In this document: in pieces, positions 27,662 to 36,675 of the stretch
Position numbering within the stretch: the stretch's first letter is position 1
How the letters are laid out: every line of letters starts with the position of its first letter
Source: Staphylococcus simiae
GTDB lineage: Bacteria > Bacillota > Bacilli > Staphylococcales > Staphylococcaceae
Assembly (NCBI RefSeq): GCF_017357005.1
Contig: NZ_CP071589.1
Span: 1,736,001-1,800,000 of the forward strand
DNA: 64,000 bases
Reading direction: 5' to 3'
Translations under genes and position numbers: made by a program
Notes under the pieces: generated by a model
What the model saw: only the letters and a program-made list of their open reading frames with translations
Database searches by the model: none
Told to the model about the DNA's origin: nothing

Positions 27662-28937
27662 ACATCTCTCCTATCGTTTTTAAATTATCTAAGGCCAGCT
27701 GATTAATATCATCATGGTCTCCATAGGAGACAGCTAGCGTTTCTAAATAGTGTTGTTGCTGATAATTTAATTTATGATGGGTAATAGGATGCTCAACGAT
27801 TAATTTGGTGTTATAATAAACAAACAAACGTTGATCATAAACTTGAACTTCAACCGTTTTTCCATAGTATTCAGCAGGAACTGAGTACTGATTGGAGCGA
27901 TATGTAATCATATTCGAACGATTGACTTTCAAATATTTATGTTCTACTTTATATGAGTTTCTTACATGGACATTGGGTAATGGCTGTAAGAAGCTCTTTT
28001 CTTTTTTTACTTCAATAATTGGTATTTTTCCTGTCCCATTATGCACTGAGTAATTCAAACGATCATTTAATTCGTCAATAAATTGTGGAATTTCATGTAA
28101 GTATAATTGTCCTTGATAGGCATGAATTTCATCTAATATTTTCATAATGGATTCAACTTTACCTTTCGTTCTAGGACGACCAGCTATACACGGCTTCACT
28201 TTAAAATTAAAATCATCAGCGAATTGTTTGAATTTAGGATTAACTTGTCCACTAAACGTTTCAGTCCTAGGTTGACTCATCACTGTTTTCATATTATCTG
28301 TAACAAGTTCCTCTGGAACACCTTCAATAGATTCAAAAGCTTGAACCATTAAATTAAGTAATACATCTAATGATTTACTCATCGTAACTTGCATAATTTT
28401 GAAGCGTGAATATGACAGGAGTAAAACACCAATATTTAAAGATACCTCTTGATGATCCTTCGTTTTAAATCTTATATCTTCCTTCCAATCAAATTGAGCT
28501 TGGCAACCTGGTTTTGTTTCAAATCTAGTTGTTCCAACAGGCGTTGACTTTTGTCGTCCTTTTTTAAAATAATTATTGAATAAATCATGTTTTCTTATAT
28601 ATGTTCTAAATGTGGAATACGCACAATTTAGACCATGATTATCTTTAAGGTATTGCCATAACACGCGTTTATAAAAGAATTTCTGTTCACATTCTTCAGA
28701 CAACAATTCTTTTATTAAATCATAATAGGGATCAATTTTAGATTGTTTTTTTCGATTAACCGAAGGTTTAAAGCCATTTAAATATTTATCTATTGTTCTT
28801 CGATCTACATTCATTTGTCTTGCGATTTCACTTTTATTAATTTTCATGTTTAAGCTCTCCATAACAATTTTTAATTTTGGTAAATCTGAAAGAGTTGTAA
28901 CTTCATAATCTGTATTTATATCTAAAGATAATTTCAT
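27651..28937 (-). CDS. istA: IS21-family transposase IstA (copy 2)
   Basis: Identical to the copy at 13182-14468 except for Gly instead of Arg in the KKGRQKS stretch (near residue 127). Helix-turn-helix and DDE-core residues are intact, so it is probably active. Confidence 0.93.
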   Translation of the reverse strand: MKLSLDINTDYEVTTLSDLPKLKIVMESLNMKINKSEIARQMNVDRRTIDKYLNGFKPSVNRKKQSKIDPYYDLIKELLSEECEQKFFYKRVLWQYLKDNHGLNCAYSTFRTYIRKHDLFNNYFKKGRQKSTPVGTTRFETKPGCQAQFDWKEDIRFKTKDHQEVSLNIGVLLLSYSRFKIMQVTMSKSLDVLLNLMVQAFESIEGVPEELVTDNMKTVMSQPRTETFSGQVNPKFKQFADDFNFKVKPCIAGRPRTKGKVESIMKILDEIHAYQGQLYLHEIPQFIDELNDRLNYSVHNGTGKIPIIEVKKEKSFLQPLPNVHVRNSYKVEHKYLKVNRSNMITYRSNQYSVPAEYYGKTVEVQVYDQRLFVYYNTKLIVEHPITHHKLNYQQQHYLETLAVSYGDHDDINQLALDNLKTIGEMYDE

Positions 28938-30604
28938 TGTTATTCACCTCAATAAAATTATCTCTAAATTTTACAGATTGTACATACTTAAACAGTCAAA
29001 AGTGTACATTATTAAATTATCATTTCCAGATTAGTTGTCTAATGCGTCGGTTTAACCATGATTGTAACTTCGTTACAAAACCTGTAATAAATCCTTTACC
29101 AAAGTAATTTATCCACCCTCGTGTTACTTGATTAATTTCTGTTATAATCTCTTTAAAGGTACCTGGTCTATTTCGTTTCGTTAGACGTCTTAAGGTGCGT
29201 TTTAAATTTCTTCTTGCTTCCATAGTCGGTCTGAAACGATAAGTGCCATTTACTTTGGTCATTAGACAACTCAAGAACTTTAAACGTGTGATAGAACCTA
29301 CCTTGCTCTTTTCACTATTTACAATAAGTTTAAGGTCTTTTTCGATAAACTTTGTCACACTTTCCATGACACGTTGACCCGCTCGTTTTGTACGTACAAA
29401 GATGACGAAGTCATCTGCATAACGAACAAAGCGATGACCACGTTTCTTCAATTCATTATCTAATTCGTGAAGATAAATATTACAAAGTAACGGGGAAATA
29501 ACACCACCTTGCGGTGCACCTATTTCTCTACTTCGATAATTACCATTGAGGTCGATTGCACCAACCTGTAGGCTTCTACGAATAAATTTAGAAATGGCTT
29601 TATCTTGAACATGTCGTTCAAATAGATACATTAATTTATCATGGTTCAACATATCAAAGCACTGTTTTAAATCACAATCAACTGCAACTAAGTAACCTTC
29701 TTCATAGTATGTTGCACATTCTTTAAGTGCAGTTCCTGTACTACGATTCGGTCTAAAGCCATGACTGTGTTTTGAGAAAGTACGGTCGATACTAGGTTCA
29801 ATGACTTGTTTAATGGCTTGTTGGATAACTCTGTCTCTTGCGACAGGGATTCCAAGCACGCGCTTTTTCCCATTTGATTTAGGTATTTCAACCTTTCTTA
29901 CTGCTTGTGGCTTATACGTGCCATCAAGCAGTTTTTGTTTAATTTGTGGAAAGTATTTTGCGAAATGTGATGTTAATTCACTTACTCGCATGCCATCGAT
30001 GCCAGGTGCACCGTTGTTTTTCTTCACTTTCTTAATTGCTTTTTGTATATTATTCTCTCTTACAACAAGCTCCATCATAGATGGAGACTCACGATACATT
30101 TCTTTCATTTCACCTAAGATTTACTGTACGCACTCATATATCCTTTTTCGTTCCACTACTTATCTTTCTATGAGTTGCCAATCATTAATTGTATTCTGTA
30201 CGTTGTAAATCTCTAACCTCCATTCTTTACTTTGTATGAATATTGTTCAGTCCTTCAGTATTTCTACCTACTATGACCTCTGCTGACTTCTCATCATTCG
30301 TTATTACTACGATTTTTTTATCGCTGATGAGACCTCCCCGGGTAAGAGTAACCACTTTCCACTCATTCCACTGCATCATTTACTATATAGAACTCGGGTA
30401 GTATCGGACTTTATCTTGTATTGCAGATTCATCCATTCCACATAGCCTTGTATGATATTTCTGTTCGTCAGTGCGAGTGTTTGCGTCCGACTTCCTTCAG
30501 ATTCCATTTCACAATGGACACCCTTGTCTTTCGCTAACAGTTCCTACTACCAAGCCTGTAACGGACTTTCACCGTCTAGTAATTACCCATGCCGGGCGCA
30601 CAAT

Positions 30605-30631
30605 AAAAACCCTTTTGCATAAAGGGTTTTC
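30605..30631 (-). terminator. Terminator of the alpha/beta hydrolase gene and target of intron copy 2
   Basis: On the minus strand AAAACCCTTT-ATGC-AAAAGGGTTTTTATT is a textbook rho-independent terminator 27 nt after the hydrolase stop. The intron begins directly after its TATT. Confidence 0.9.
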
Positions 30632-30657
30632 TTGAAACATAGTTAATATACAATTAT

Positions 30658-31488
30658 TTATTCTAATTCTGTAACATCTTTATCTTCAACAATAAAACCT
30701 AATGTATTCACACTATTATTTAAAAACGTTAAAATATAACGCATGACTTCTTCACGTTCAGGTTCATTATGAATCTCGTGATATAATCCTTCCCACGCTT
30801 TAAAGTATAGTTCAGGTGTATCGTACTTATCTTTTAATTCGTTTATGGCAGATGTTTCAACTATTCTATCTTTTGTACCGTACATTAACAAAGTAGGTAA
30901 CGACTGGATATCTTTTATATGATTCATCGTTTCTTTCATTGTCTCATTAATAATATTATACCAGTGATACGTTGCTTTCTTTAGCATTAAACCGTCATTT
31001 TCAGTTTCTTCAATGATTTCTTCGTTTCTAGTTAAATCTGCCACTTCAATACCTAATTTAAAACGTGTATCCTTAGAAATTTTGCCTACGTTTGAAATTA
31101 ATTTATCTTTTCGATTCTTTCCAGATTTTTGCAAGTCTAGTAGTGGTGAGATTAACATCATGCCTTCAATAGGTAACTCTACTTTTTCTAATAAGTTTAA
31201 TAAAATTAAACCACCTAATCCAACTGCCAACACATAAGTTGGAATTTTATATTCATTTGCAATTTTTAACCACTCTAATAATGCTTCGTGATATGTTTGA
31301 AAGTTCTCAATTTGACCTTTATTTGCTCTTGAAGTTTGCCCTTGTCCTGGTAAATCTCCCATAATTACATGATAACCATTTCTACGCAACATAGTGATGA
31401 CATAGGCATATCTTCCAGTATGTTCTAACAAATTGTGAGCAATAACTACAACGCCTTTCGCATCATTCTCTGCTTCCCATTTCCACAT
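30658..31488 (-). CDS. Alpha/beta hydrolase (monoglyceride lipase/lysophospholipase-like)
   Basis: Serine hydrolase of the Hydrolase_4 type. The oxyanion-side HNLLEHTGRYAY block near the start is typical of monoacylglycerol lipase-like enzymes, as are MGDLPGQGQT and the terminal YHEIHNEPER with the catalytic His. The nucleophile position reads VGLGGL (GxGxG), so the usual serine is replaced by glycine or leucine; either the active site is altered or the protein is not a standard hydrolase. Start at ATG 31488 (MWKWEAEND, 276 residues) with AAAGGGG upstream; the frame is open to a TTG at 31521. Cytosolic; substrate unknown. Confidence 0.8.
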   Translation of the reverse strand: MWKWEAENDAKGVVVIAHNLLEHTGRYAYVITMLRRNGYHVIMGDLPGQGQTSRANKGQIENFQTYHEALLEWLKIANEYKIPTYVLAVGLGGLILLNLLEKVELPIEGMMLISPLLDLQKSGKNRKDKLISNVGKISKDTRFKLGIEVADLTRNEEIIEETENDGLMLKKATYHWYNIINETMKETMNHIKDIQSLPTLLMYGTKDRIVETSAINELKDKYDTPELYFKAWEGLYHEIHNEPEREEVMRYILTFLNNSVNTLGFIVEDKDVTELE

Positions 31489-31722
31489 TCTTCTAATGCC
31501 CCTTTTTTCAATAAACTTCAATATAGTAATTATAGCAAATTCTAACTATTTTATGCCATTTATAGTAATTACTCCATGACTATAGTTTGACACAAGATGA
31601 ATTTCACAAGTTGTCAGTGTAATTATACAAAAATAAATTTGATTACATTCTATGAAAACGCTTTCTACAATAAATTTTTCGTGCTAAAATTATTTTAAAC
31701 ATAAGGGTTTGGAGGAATAGCA

Positions 31723-32721
31723 ATGCCATTACTAAAAAATTTTTTTATTGCTTTATCAAACAACAGTTATTTAAATAATGCAGCTAAAAAGGTAGGTCCT
31801 AAAATGGGTGCCAATAAGGTAGTTGCAGGAAATACAATTCCTGAATTAATTAATACGATAGAAGACTTAAATAATAAAAATATTGCTGTGACTGTTGATA
31901 ATCTCGGAGAATTTGTTGGTACTATAGAAGAAAGTTTACATGCCAAAGAACAAATATTACAAATTATGGATGCCATTCATCAACATAATGTTAATGCACA
32001 TATGTCTGTTAAATTAAGTCAGTTGGGTGCAGAATTTGATTTAGAACTTGCTTATGAAAATTTACGAGAAATTTTGTTGAAAGCAAATGAATATAACAAT
32101 ATGCATATTAATATAGATACAGAAAAATATGCTAGTCTGCAACAAATTATTCAAGTTCTTGATCGTTTAAAAGGTGAATTTAGAAATGTAGGGACAGTTA
32201 TTCAAGCATATTTATATGATTGTCATGATTTAGTTGATAAGTATCAAGATTTACGTTTACGTTTAGTTAAAGGTGCGTATAAAGAAGATGAGTCAATTGC
32301 ATTCCAATCAAAAGAAGATGTAGATGCCAATTACATTAAAATCATTGAGCAACGTTTGTTAAATGCTCGTAACTTTACATCTATTGCGACTCATGATCAC
32401 AATATTATTAATCATGTTAAACAATTTATGAAAACACATCACATTGATAAAAATAAAATGGAATTTCAAATGCTTTATGGTTTCAGATCAGATTTAGCAC
32501 AACAAATAGCCAATGAAGGTTATAACTTTACTATTTATGTCCCATATGGTGATGATTGGTTTGGTTATTTTATGCGTAGATTAGCCGAACGTCCTCAAAA
32601 CTTATCATTAGCAGTTAAAGAATTTATAAAACCTAAAACAATTAAACGAGTAGGTATGGCAACTGTATTAATATCAGCATCATTATTATTAATAAAACGT
32701 TTTAAACAAAGTCGTCGTTAA
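31723..32721 (+). CDS. putA: Proline dehydrogenase
   Basis: Monofunctional FAD-dependent enzyme that oxidises proline to pyrroline-5-carboxylate, linking proline catabolism to the respiratory chain. The TIM-barrel core shows LRLVKGAYKE, IATHDH and the C-terminal YGDDWFGYFMRRLAERP motif (substrate-binding Arg pair). The last 25 residues (LISASLLLIKRFKQ) look like a membrane tail. The 332 residues fit S. aureus PutA. GGAGGAATAGCA precedes the ATG. Monocistronic, convergent with the riboflavin operon. Confidence 0.93.
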   Translation: MPLLKNFFIALSNNSYLNNAAKKVGPKMGANKVVAGNTIPELINTIEDLNNKNIAVTVDNLGEFVGTIEESLHAKEQILQIMDAIHQHNVNAHMSVKLSQLGAEFDLELAYENLREILLKANEYNNMHINIDTEKYASLQQIIQVLDRLKGEFRNVGTVIQAYLYDCHDLVDKYQDLRLRLVKGAYKEDESIAFQSKEDVDANYIKIIEQRLLNARNFTSIATHDHNIINHVKQFMKTHHIDKNKMEFQMLYGFRSDLAQQIANEGYNFTIYVPYGDDWFGYFMRRLAERPQNLSLAVKEFIKPKTIKRVGMATVLISASLLLIKRFKQSRR

Positions 32722-32786
32722 TCAGTTATCTTCTTAAAATAGAAGTCTAATTTATTAGAAAACCCTTTTTAATGTTAACAAATATG

Positions 32787-32832
32787 AAAAAAGACAATTC
32801 CTATCAATTTTCCATAGAAATTGTCTTTTTGT
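32787..32832. terminator. Bidirectional terminator between putA and ribH
   Basis: AAAAAAGACAATTCCTAT and ATAGAAATTGTCTTTTT pair with one mismatch and supply T-runs in both directions between convergent genes. It is nearly the same as the hairpin at 15720-15758. Confidence 0.8.
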
Positions 32833-32897
32833 CTTTTCGCCAAGAAGCTAATGTACCACACTCTTATGTGCTAATCCATTTATTACTAACATTTCAT

Positions 32898-33356
32898 TTA
32901 AAAGGACTTCAATAGATTTGCCATTTCTATAGCGCTAACTGCAGCTTCAGCACCTTTATTGCCAGCTTTTGTACCCGCTCTTTCAACAGCTTGCTCTATA
33001 CTTTCAGTTGTTAAAATACCAAAGATAACTGGCACTTCAGTTTCGTCATTAACTTTTGAAACACCTTTAGCAACTTCATTACATACATAATCATAATGTG
33101 ACGTTGCTCCTCTAATAACACAACCTAAAGTAATGACTGCATCATACTTGTTAGATTTAGCCAATTTTTTAGCTACTAGTGGTATTTCAAATGCACCAGG
33201 AACATAGGCAACATCAATACTATCAGGTTCAACTTCATGTCTGATTAAAGTATCTTTAGCACCTTCCAATAAACGACCTGTTATAAAATCATTAAAGCGA
33301 CTTACTACAATTGCTACTTTTAGTCCTTTTCCAACTAATTTACCTTCAAAATTCAT
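32898..33356 (-). CDS. ribH: 6,7-dimethyl-8-ribityllumazine synthase
   Basis: Penultimate step of riboflavin synthesis: joins the pyrimidine from RibD with dihydroxybutanone phosphate from RibBA. Conserved blocks [17 protein letters not shown] and [12 protein letters not shown] (catalytic His) are present. Length 152. Last gene of the ribD-ribE-ribBA-ribH operon, 12 nt after ribBA. Confidence 0.96.
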   Translation of the reverse strand: MNFEGKLVGKGLKVAIVVSRFNDFITGRLLEGAKDTLIRHEVEPDSIDVAYVPGAFEIPLVAKKLAKSNKYDAVITLGCVIRGATSHYDYVCNEVAKGVSKVNDETEVPVIFGILTTESIEQAVERAGTKAGNKGAEAAVSAIEMANLLKSF

Positions 33357-33368
33357 TTTTTAGCCCTC

Positions 33369-34574
33369 CTATATTAAATGACCCATTTTTAATTTTTTTG
33401 TTTCCATATAATGATGATTGTGTTCCGTTTCAGGAACAATAACTTCAATTCTTTGGTTAATATCAATACCATAATGTTGTAATCCTTCAAACTTACTAGG
33501 ATTATTACTTAATAAATTAATGTGTTCTACATTGAAATATTTTAAAATTTGGGCTGCAATATAATAGTCTCGTAAGTCTTCATCAAAACCTAGAGCCAAA
33601 TTAGCAGTCACTGTATCATAGCCTTGTTCTATTAATTCATAAGCACGTAATTTATTGATTAGTCCAATGCCTCTTCCTTCTTGTGGTAGATAAATAATCA
33701 TACCTCCATGTTCCTCAATATATTGCATAGATGCTTCAAGCTGTGCACCACAGTCACAACGTTGACTATGGAATATATCTCCAGTTAAACATGAAGAATG
33801 TAAGCGTACATTTTCAACACTACGTATATCTCCTTTAGCTAAGACAACAATCTCTTCATTACTAGTAGATGTTGTAAAGCCATACATATCAAACGTACCA
33901 AAATCTGTTGGCATTTTAACTTTAGCTTTCATTTGTATGTCAACATTATTTTGATTGATAATAGGTTGTTGATGGTGTTGAAGATACTCTATTAAACTTG
34001 CAATTGTAATCATTTTCAATTGATGTTTCTCTTTAAAATTTTGTAATTGTTGACCTTTTGCCATTGTGCCATCGTCGTTCATAATCTCACAAATTACTCC
34101 AGCTGGTTGTGCGTTCGTTAATTTTGCTAAATCAATTGCTGCTTCTGTATGACCGGTTCTTACTAAGACGCCCTCATCTTCTGCTACTAAAGGAAATAGA
34201 TGGCCTGGTCTATTGAAATCTCTTGCAACTGTTCGTGGATCAATGAGTTTCCTAGCTGTCAATGTACGTTCATTTGCACTAATTCCAGTGGTCGTTTCTT
34301 TATGATCAATACTTACGGTAAATTTAGTACCATAAATATCAGAATTATCATTAACCATTTGATGAAGTTCCAATCGCTGTGCTATTTCTTTGGATACAGG
34401 TGCACAAATTAATCCACGTGCTTCTTTAGCCATAAAATTAATAGTGTCATCATTCATCCATTCTGTAACGGCTACTAAATCACCTTCATTTTCTCTATCT
34501 TCATCATCAACTACAATGATACTTTGTCCATTTTTCAAAGCCTCTAATGCAGATTCTATATTATCAAAATGCAT
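33369..34574 (-). CDS. ribBA: Bifunctional 3,4-dihydroxy-2-butanone 4-phosphate synthase / GTP cyclohydrolase II
   Basis: Two committed reactions in one chain. The RibB half (about 1-200) has VVDDEDRENEGDL and TGHTEAAIDL; the RibA half (about 205-400) has the zinc cysteines in HSSCLTGDIFHSQRCDCGAQ and QEGRGIGL. The frame is open to 34595, but the ATG at 34574 (MHFDNIESAL, 401 residues) has GGAGGGG upstream and gives the expected length. It starts 10 nt after ribE. Under the FMN riboswitch. Confidence 0.95.
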   Translation of the reverse strand: MHFDNIESALEALKNGQSIIVVDDEDRENEGDLVAVTEWMNDDTINFMAKEARGLICAPVSKEIAQRLELHQMVNDNSDIYGTKFTVSIDHKETTTGISANERTLTARKLIDPRTVARDFNRPGHLFPLVAEDEGVLVRTGHTEAAIDLAKLTNAQPAGVICEIMNDDGTMAKGQQLQNFKEKHQLKMITIASLIEYLQHHQQPIINQNNVDIQMKAKVKMPTDFGTFDMYGFTTSTSNEEIVVLAKGDIRSVENVRLHSSCLTGDIFHSQRCDCGAQLEASMQYIEEHGGMIIYLPQEGRGIGLINKLRAYELIEQGYDTVTANLALGFDEDLRDYYIAAQILKYFNVEHINLLSNNPSKFEGLQHYGIDINQRIEVIVPETEHNHHYMETKKLKMGHLI

Positions 34575-34584
34575 GATACCCCTC

Positions 34585-35217
34585 CTAAAAACCAAATGAT
34601 TTCAATTTATCAAGTGTCAGTTGTGAACGATCTTGCGATAAAATATTTTCAACATATTTGAATAAGACATCTGTTTCTAAATGAACATTATCTCCTAACT
34701 TTTTAGTTGCTAATATCGTTGATCGTCTAGTTTCGGGAATTAAATGTATATCAAATGAGCTTGCATGCTTGTCAAAAACCGTTAAACTAACACCATCTAC
34801 TGTAATAGATCCTTGTTTTACCAATTGATTTAATACTGTTGTACTACACTGAATTGTAACTATCCTCGAATTGGCATTTTCTTTAATTTTTGAAATTTTA
34901 CCTAATTCATCCACATGCCCTAACACAAAGTGTCCACCAAAACGCCCACTACCACTCATAGCACGTTCTAGATTGACTTCACTTTGTTTTGCTATATCAG
35001 CTAAATAGGTTTTATTTTCAGTACCTTTAATCACTTGTACTGAAAAAGAAGACTCATTAAAATCAATAACAGTTAAGCATGCACCGTTGACACTTATTGA
35101 ATCTCCTATATGCATATCTTCAGTAATCTTATGTGCTTTTATATCAAGTGTTCGTACTGATTGATGCATTCGGACGTTTGTTACTGTACCAATTTCTTCA
35201 ACGATACCTGTAAACAT
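34585..35217 (-). CDS. ribE: Riboflavin synthase, alpha chain
   Basis: Dismutates two lumazines to riboflavin. The two-barrel repeat is visible: MFTGIVEEIG at the start, NGACLTV in barrel 1 and VDGVSLTV in barrel 2, with GHFVLGHVD between. Length 210. It follows ribD by 7 nt. Confidence 0.95.
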   Translation of the reverse strand: MFTGIVEEIGTVTNVRMHQSVRTLDIKAHKITEDMHIGDSISVNGACLTVIDFNESSFSVQVIKGTENKTYLADIAKQSEVNLERAMSGSGRFGGHFVLGHVDELGKISKIKENANSRIVTIQCSTTVLNQLVKQGSITVDGVSLTVFDKHASSFDIHLIPETRRSTILATKKLGDNVHLETDVLFKYVENILSQDRSQLTLDKLKSFGF

Positions 35218-35224
35218 GTCGTCG

Positions 35225-36268
35225 TCACTTCTTTCGTAATATTAATTTGATGTTTTGGTTTATTAATTCGGAATGAACAATTTCAAATTGATTACTTTCT
35301 GGAATATTAAATACATCATCCGTTTGATAGTATTGATATGTTCCAGATCCACCAATGAGTTTCGGGGCAAAATAGAGAATAAATTCATCTATATAGCCTG
35401 ATTGGAGAAATTCTGAAGTAATGTGTGGTCCTGCCTCGACTAACAGTTTACCAACACCTTTTTGATATATATCTTGTAAAATTGCTGTTAATTGACACTG
35501 TTGTAAATAAATAATATCTATATTTTCTTTATCTGTTGTTAAGTTTGGATTTTCAGTATAAATCCAAATTGCTGTTGATGTATCTTGAAAAAGTTGTTGT
35601 CTAAAATCTAAATCGCCTGATCTAGATAAAATGATTTTGATAGGATTTTTACCGTCAGCGAAACGAGTTGTATACTGTGGGTTATCCAATTCTACTGTTC
35701 CACGTCCTGTTAAAACTGCATCGTGCTTATGTCTTAACTGATAGACATCTTGTTTTACTTCTTTGTTAGTAATCCACTGACTTTGACCATTATCATTCGC
35801 TTGTTTACCATCTAAGCTAGCAGCAACTTTGACTGTTATCTCTGGAATTTGTTGTGCTTTAGCTTTAAAAAAGTATTGATATAAAGACGCCGCTTCTTCA
35901 TCATATTGATATTCAACTTCTATACCTTGTGCATGAAGAATATCATCACCATGTGTCTCTAATGATTGATCTTTCGTAGCATAAATAACTTTGCTAATTT
36001 GAGCATCAATAATTTTATTTACACATGGTGGTGTTGAACCATAATGACTACATGGTTCTAACGTAATATAAATAGTGGCTTCTTTAGCTTGAGTTCCTGC
36101 CATATCTAATGCTTGAACTTCTGCGTGTTTATCACCTTTTTGTAAATGTGCACCTATACCAACGATACGCCCATCTTTGACAACAACAGAACCTACCGGT
36201 GGATTTATACCAGTTTGACCATCAACCATTTTAGCTAGTTGAATTGCATATTTCATAAATTGACTCAA
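35225..36268 (-). CDS. ribD: Bifunctional pyrimidine deaminase/reductase RibD
   Basis: The deaminase half (1-145) has the zinc motif HAEVQAL with PCSHYGSTPPC; the reductase half (about 147-347) binds NADPH and includes KVAASLDGK and VEAGPH. It converts the GTP cyclohydrolase II product in two steps. First gene of the operon, directly below the FMN riboswitch and its terminator. Length 347 is normal. Confidence 0.95.
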   Translation of the reverse strand: MSQFMKYAIQLAKMVDGQTGINPPVGSVVVKDGRIVGIGAHLQKGDKHAEVQALDMAGTQAKEATIYITLEPCSHYGSTPPCVNKIIDAQISKVIYATKDQSLETHGDDILHAQGIEVEYQYDEEAASLYQYFFKAKAQQIPEITVKVAASLDGKQANDNGQSQWITNKEVKQDVYQLRHKHDAVLTGRGTVELDNPQYTTRFADGKNPIKIILSRSGDLDFRQQLFQDTSTAIWIYTENPNLTTDKENIDIIYLQQCQLTAILQDIYQKGVGKLLVEAGPHITSEFLQSGYIDEFILYFAPKLIGGSGTYQYYQTDDVFNIPESNQFEIVHSELINQNIKLILRKK

Positions 36269-36285
36269 AATATCACCTCTATAAA

Positions 36286-36319
36286 CAAAAAACCTTACAT
36301 CTAAATTTCAGATGCAAGG
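36286..36319 (-). terminator. Expression-platform terminator of the FMN riboswitch
   Basis: On the minus strand CCTTGCATCTG-AAATTT-AGATGTAAGG is followed by TTTTTTG, between the aptamer and ribD. A second long hairpin (AATAAGGCATATTCGTT / AACGAATAGGCTTATT, about 36338-36382) sits between aptamer and terminator and may take part in switching. Confidence 0.8.
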
Positions 36320-36397
36320 AGTTAAAGTTATCGTTAAATAAGCCTATTCGTTAATTATTTTTAAACGAATATGCCTTATTAATCATGTCGATTGTCG

Positions 36398-36533
36398 ATA
36401 TTCTTTCTCCCATCCAGACTTTAACTGTCGGCTCTAGATTCTCACTAGATCAGCCATTAATATATAAATTATTAATGGGTCGCAGGCTTTAAATTACTGC
36501 CGGTTGGGAATTTCACCCTGCCCCGAAAGAATA
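36398..36533 (-). ncRNA. FMN riboswitch (RFN element)
   Basis: On the minus strand the aptamer starts TCTTTCGGGGCAGGGTGAAA and includes CCCAACCGGCAGTAA, GCCTGCGACCC, GATCTAGTGAGAATCTAGAG and GCCGACAGTTAAAGTCTGGATGGGAGAA in shortened form, the strongly conserved RFN blocks. High FMN should favour termination before ribD and shut off the rib operon. Confidence 0.95.
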
Positions 36534-36675
36534 ATATGAAATTGTTATAGATTATTTGAGTAAGTAGTATCTAAACTACAATTTAAATGATACTATATAT
36601 ACTTTTAAAATACAATTCTTACCATCTTAATCAGTGTTTAGACTCTAATTTCTATAAATTCCACTAGTATTTTAC

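Larger units (their letters stand above)
26838..29028 (-). mobile_element. IS21-family insertion sequence, copy 2 (2,191 bp)
   Basis: Same element as copy 1 in the opposite orientation, with the same ends (TGTAAATG on the left, CATTTCCA on the right) and an 8-bp target duplication GATTAGTT. Equal length and near-identity point to recent transposition. The two copies form 2.2-kb inverted repeats around 15282-26837. Confidence 0.93.
26614..30108 (-). pseudogene. ltrA: Group II intron reverse transcriptase, disrupted by IS
   Basis: The first 358 or so codons (30108-29037) match copy 1 apart from Glu to Lys and Ser to Thr changes; the last 70 codons continue at 26836-26614 on the other side of the IS. 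The hybrid frame ends a few codons inside the IS (IRQLIWK). RT palm and YADD are present, but the end of the thumb/maturase and DNA-binding region is missing, so it should be inactive. Confidence 0.88.
26538..30601 (-). mobile_element. Group II intron copy 2, interrupted by an IS21-family element
   Basis: Same 1,865-nt intron as copy 1 (5' end GTGCGCCC at 30601, 3' end CTCGAT at 26538) after removing the IS and its 8-nt duplication. Here the IS lies in the reverse transcriptase gene, so the ribozyme 5' half is whole but the protein is broken. The 5' flank on the minus strand is the terminator of the alpha/beta hydrolase gene (hairpin then TTTTTATT), again the group IIC type of target. The shared 5' flank with copy 1 is only TATT. 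Confidence 0.9.

Noticed and set aside
29020..30108. A 362-residue RT as a shorter functional variant
   Set aside because: Its end is read from inside the IS, and the missing C-terminus is found on the other side of the IS.
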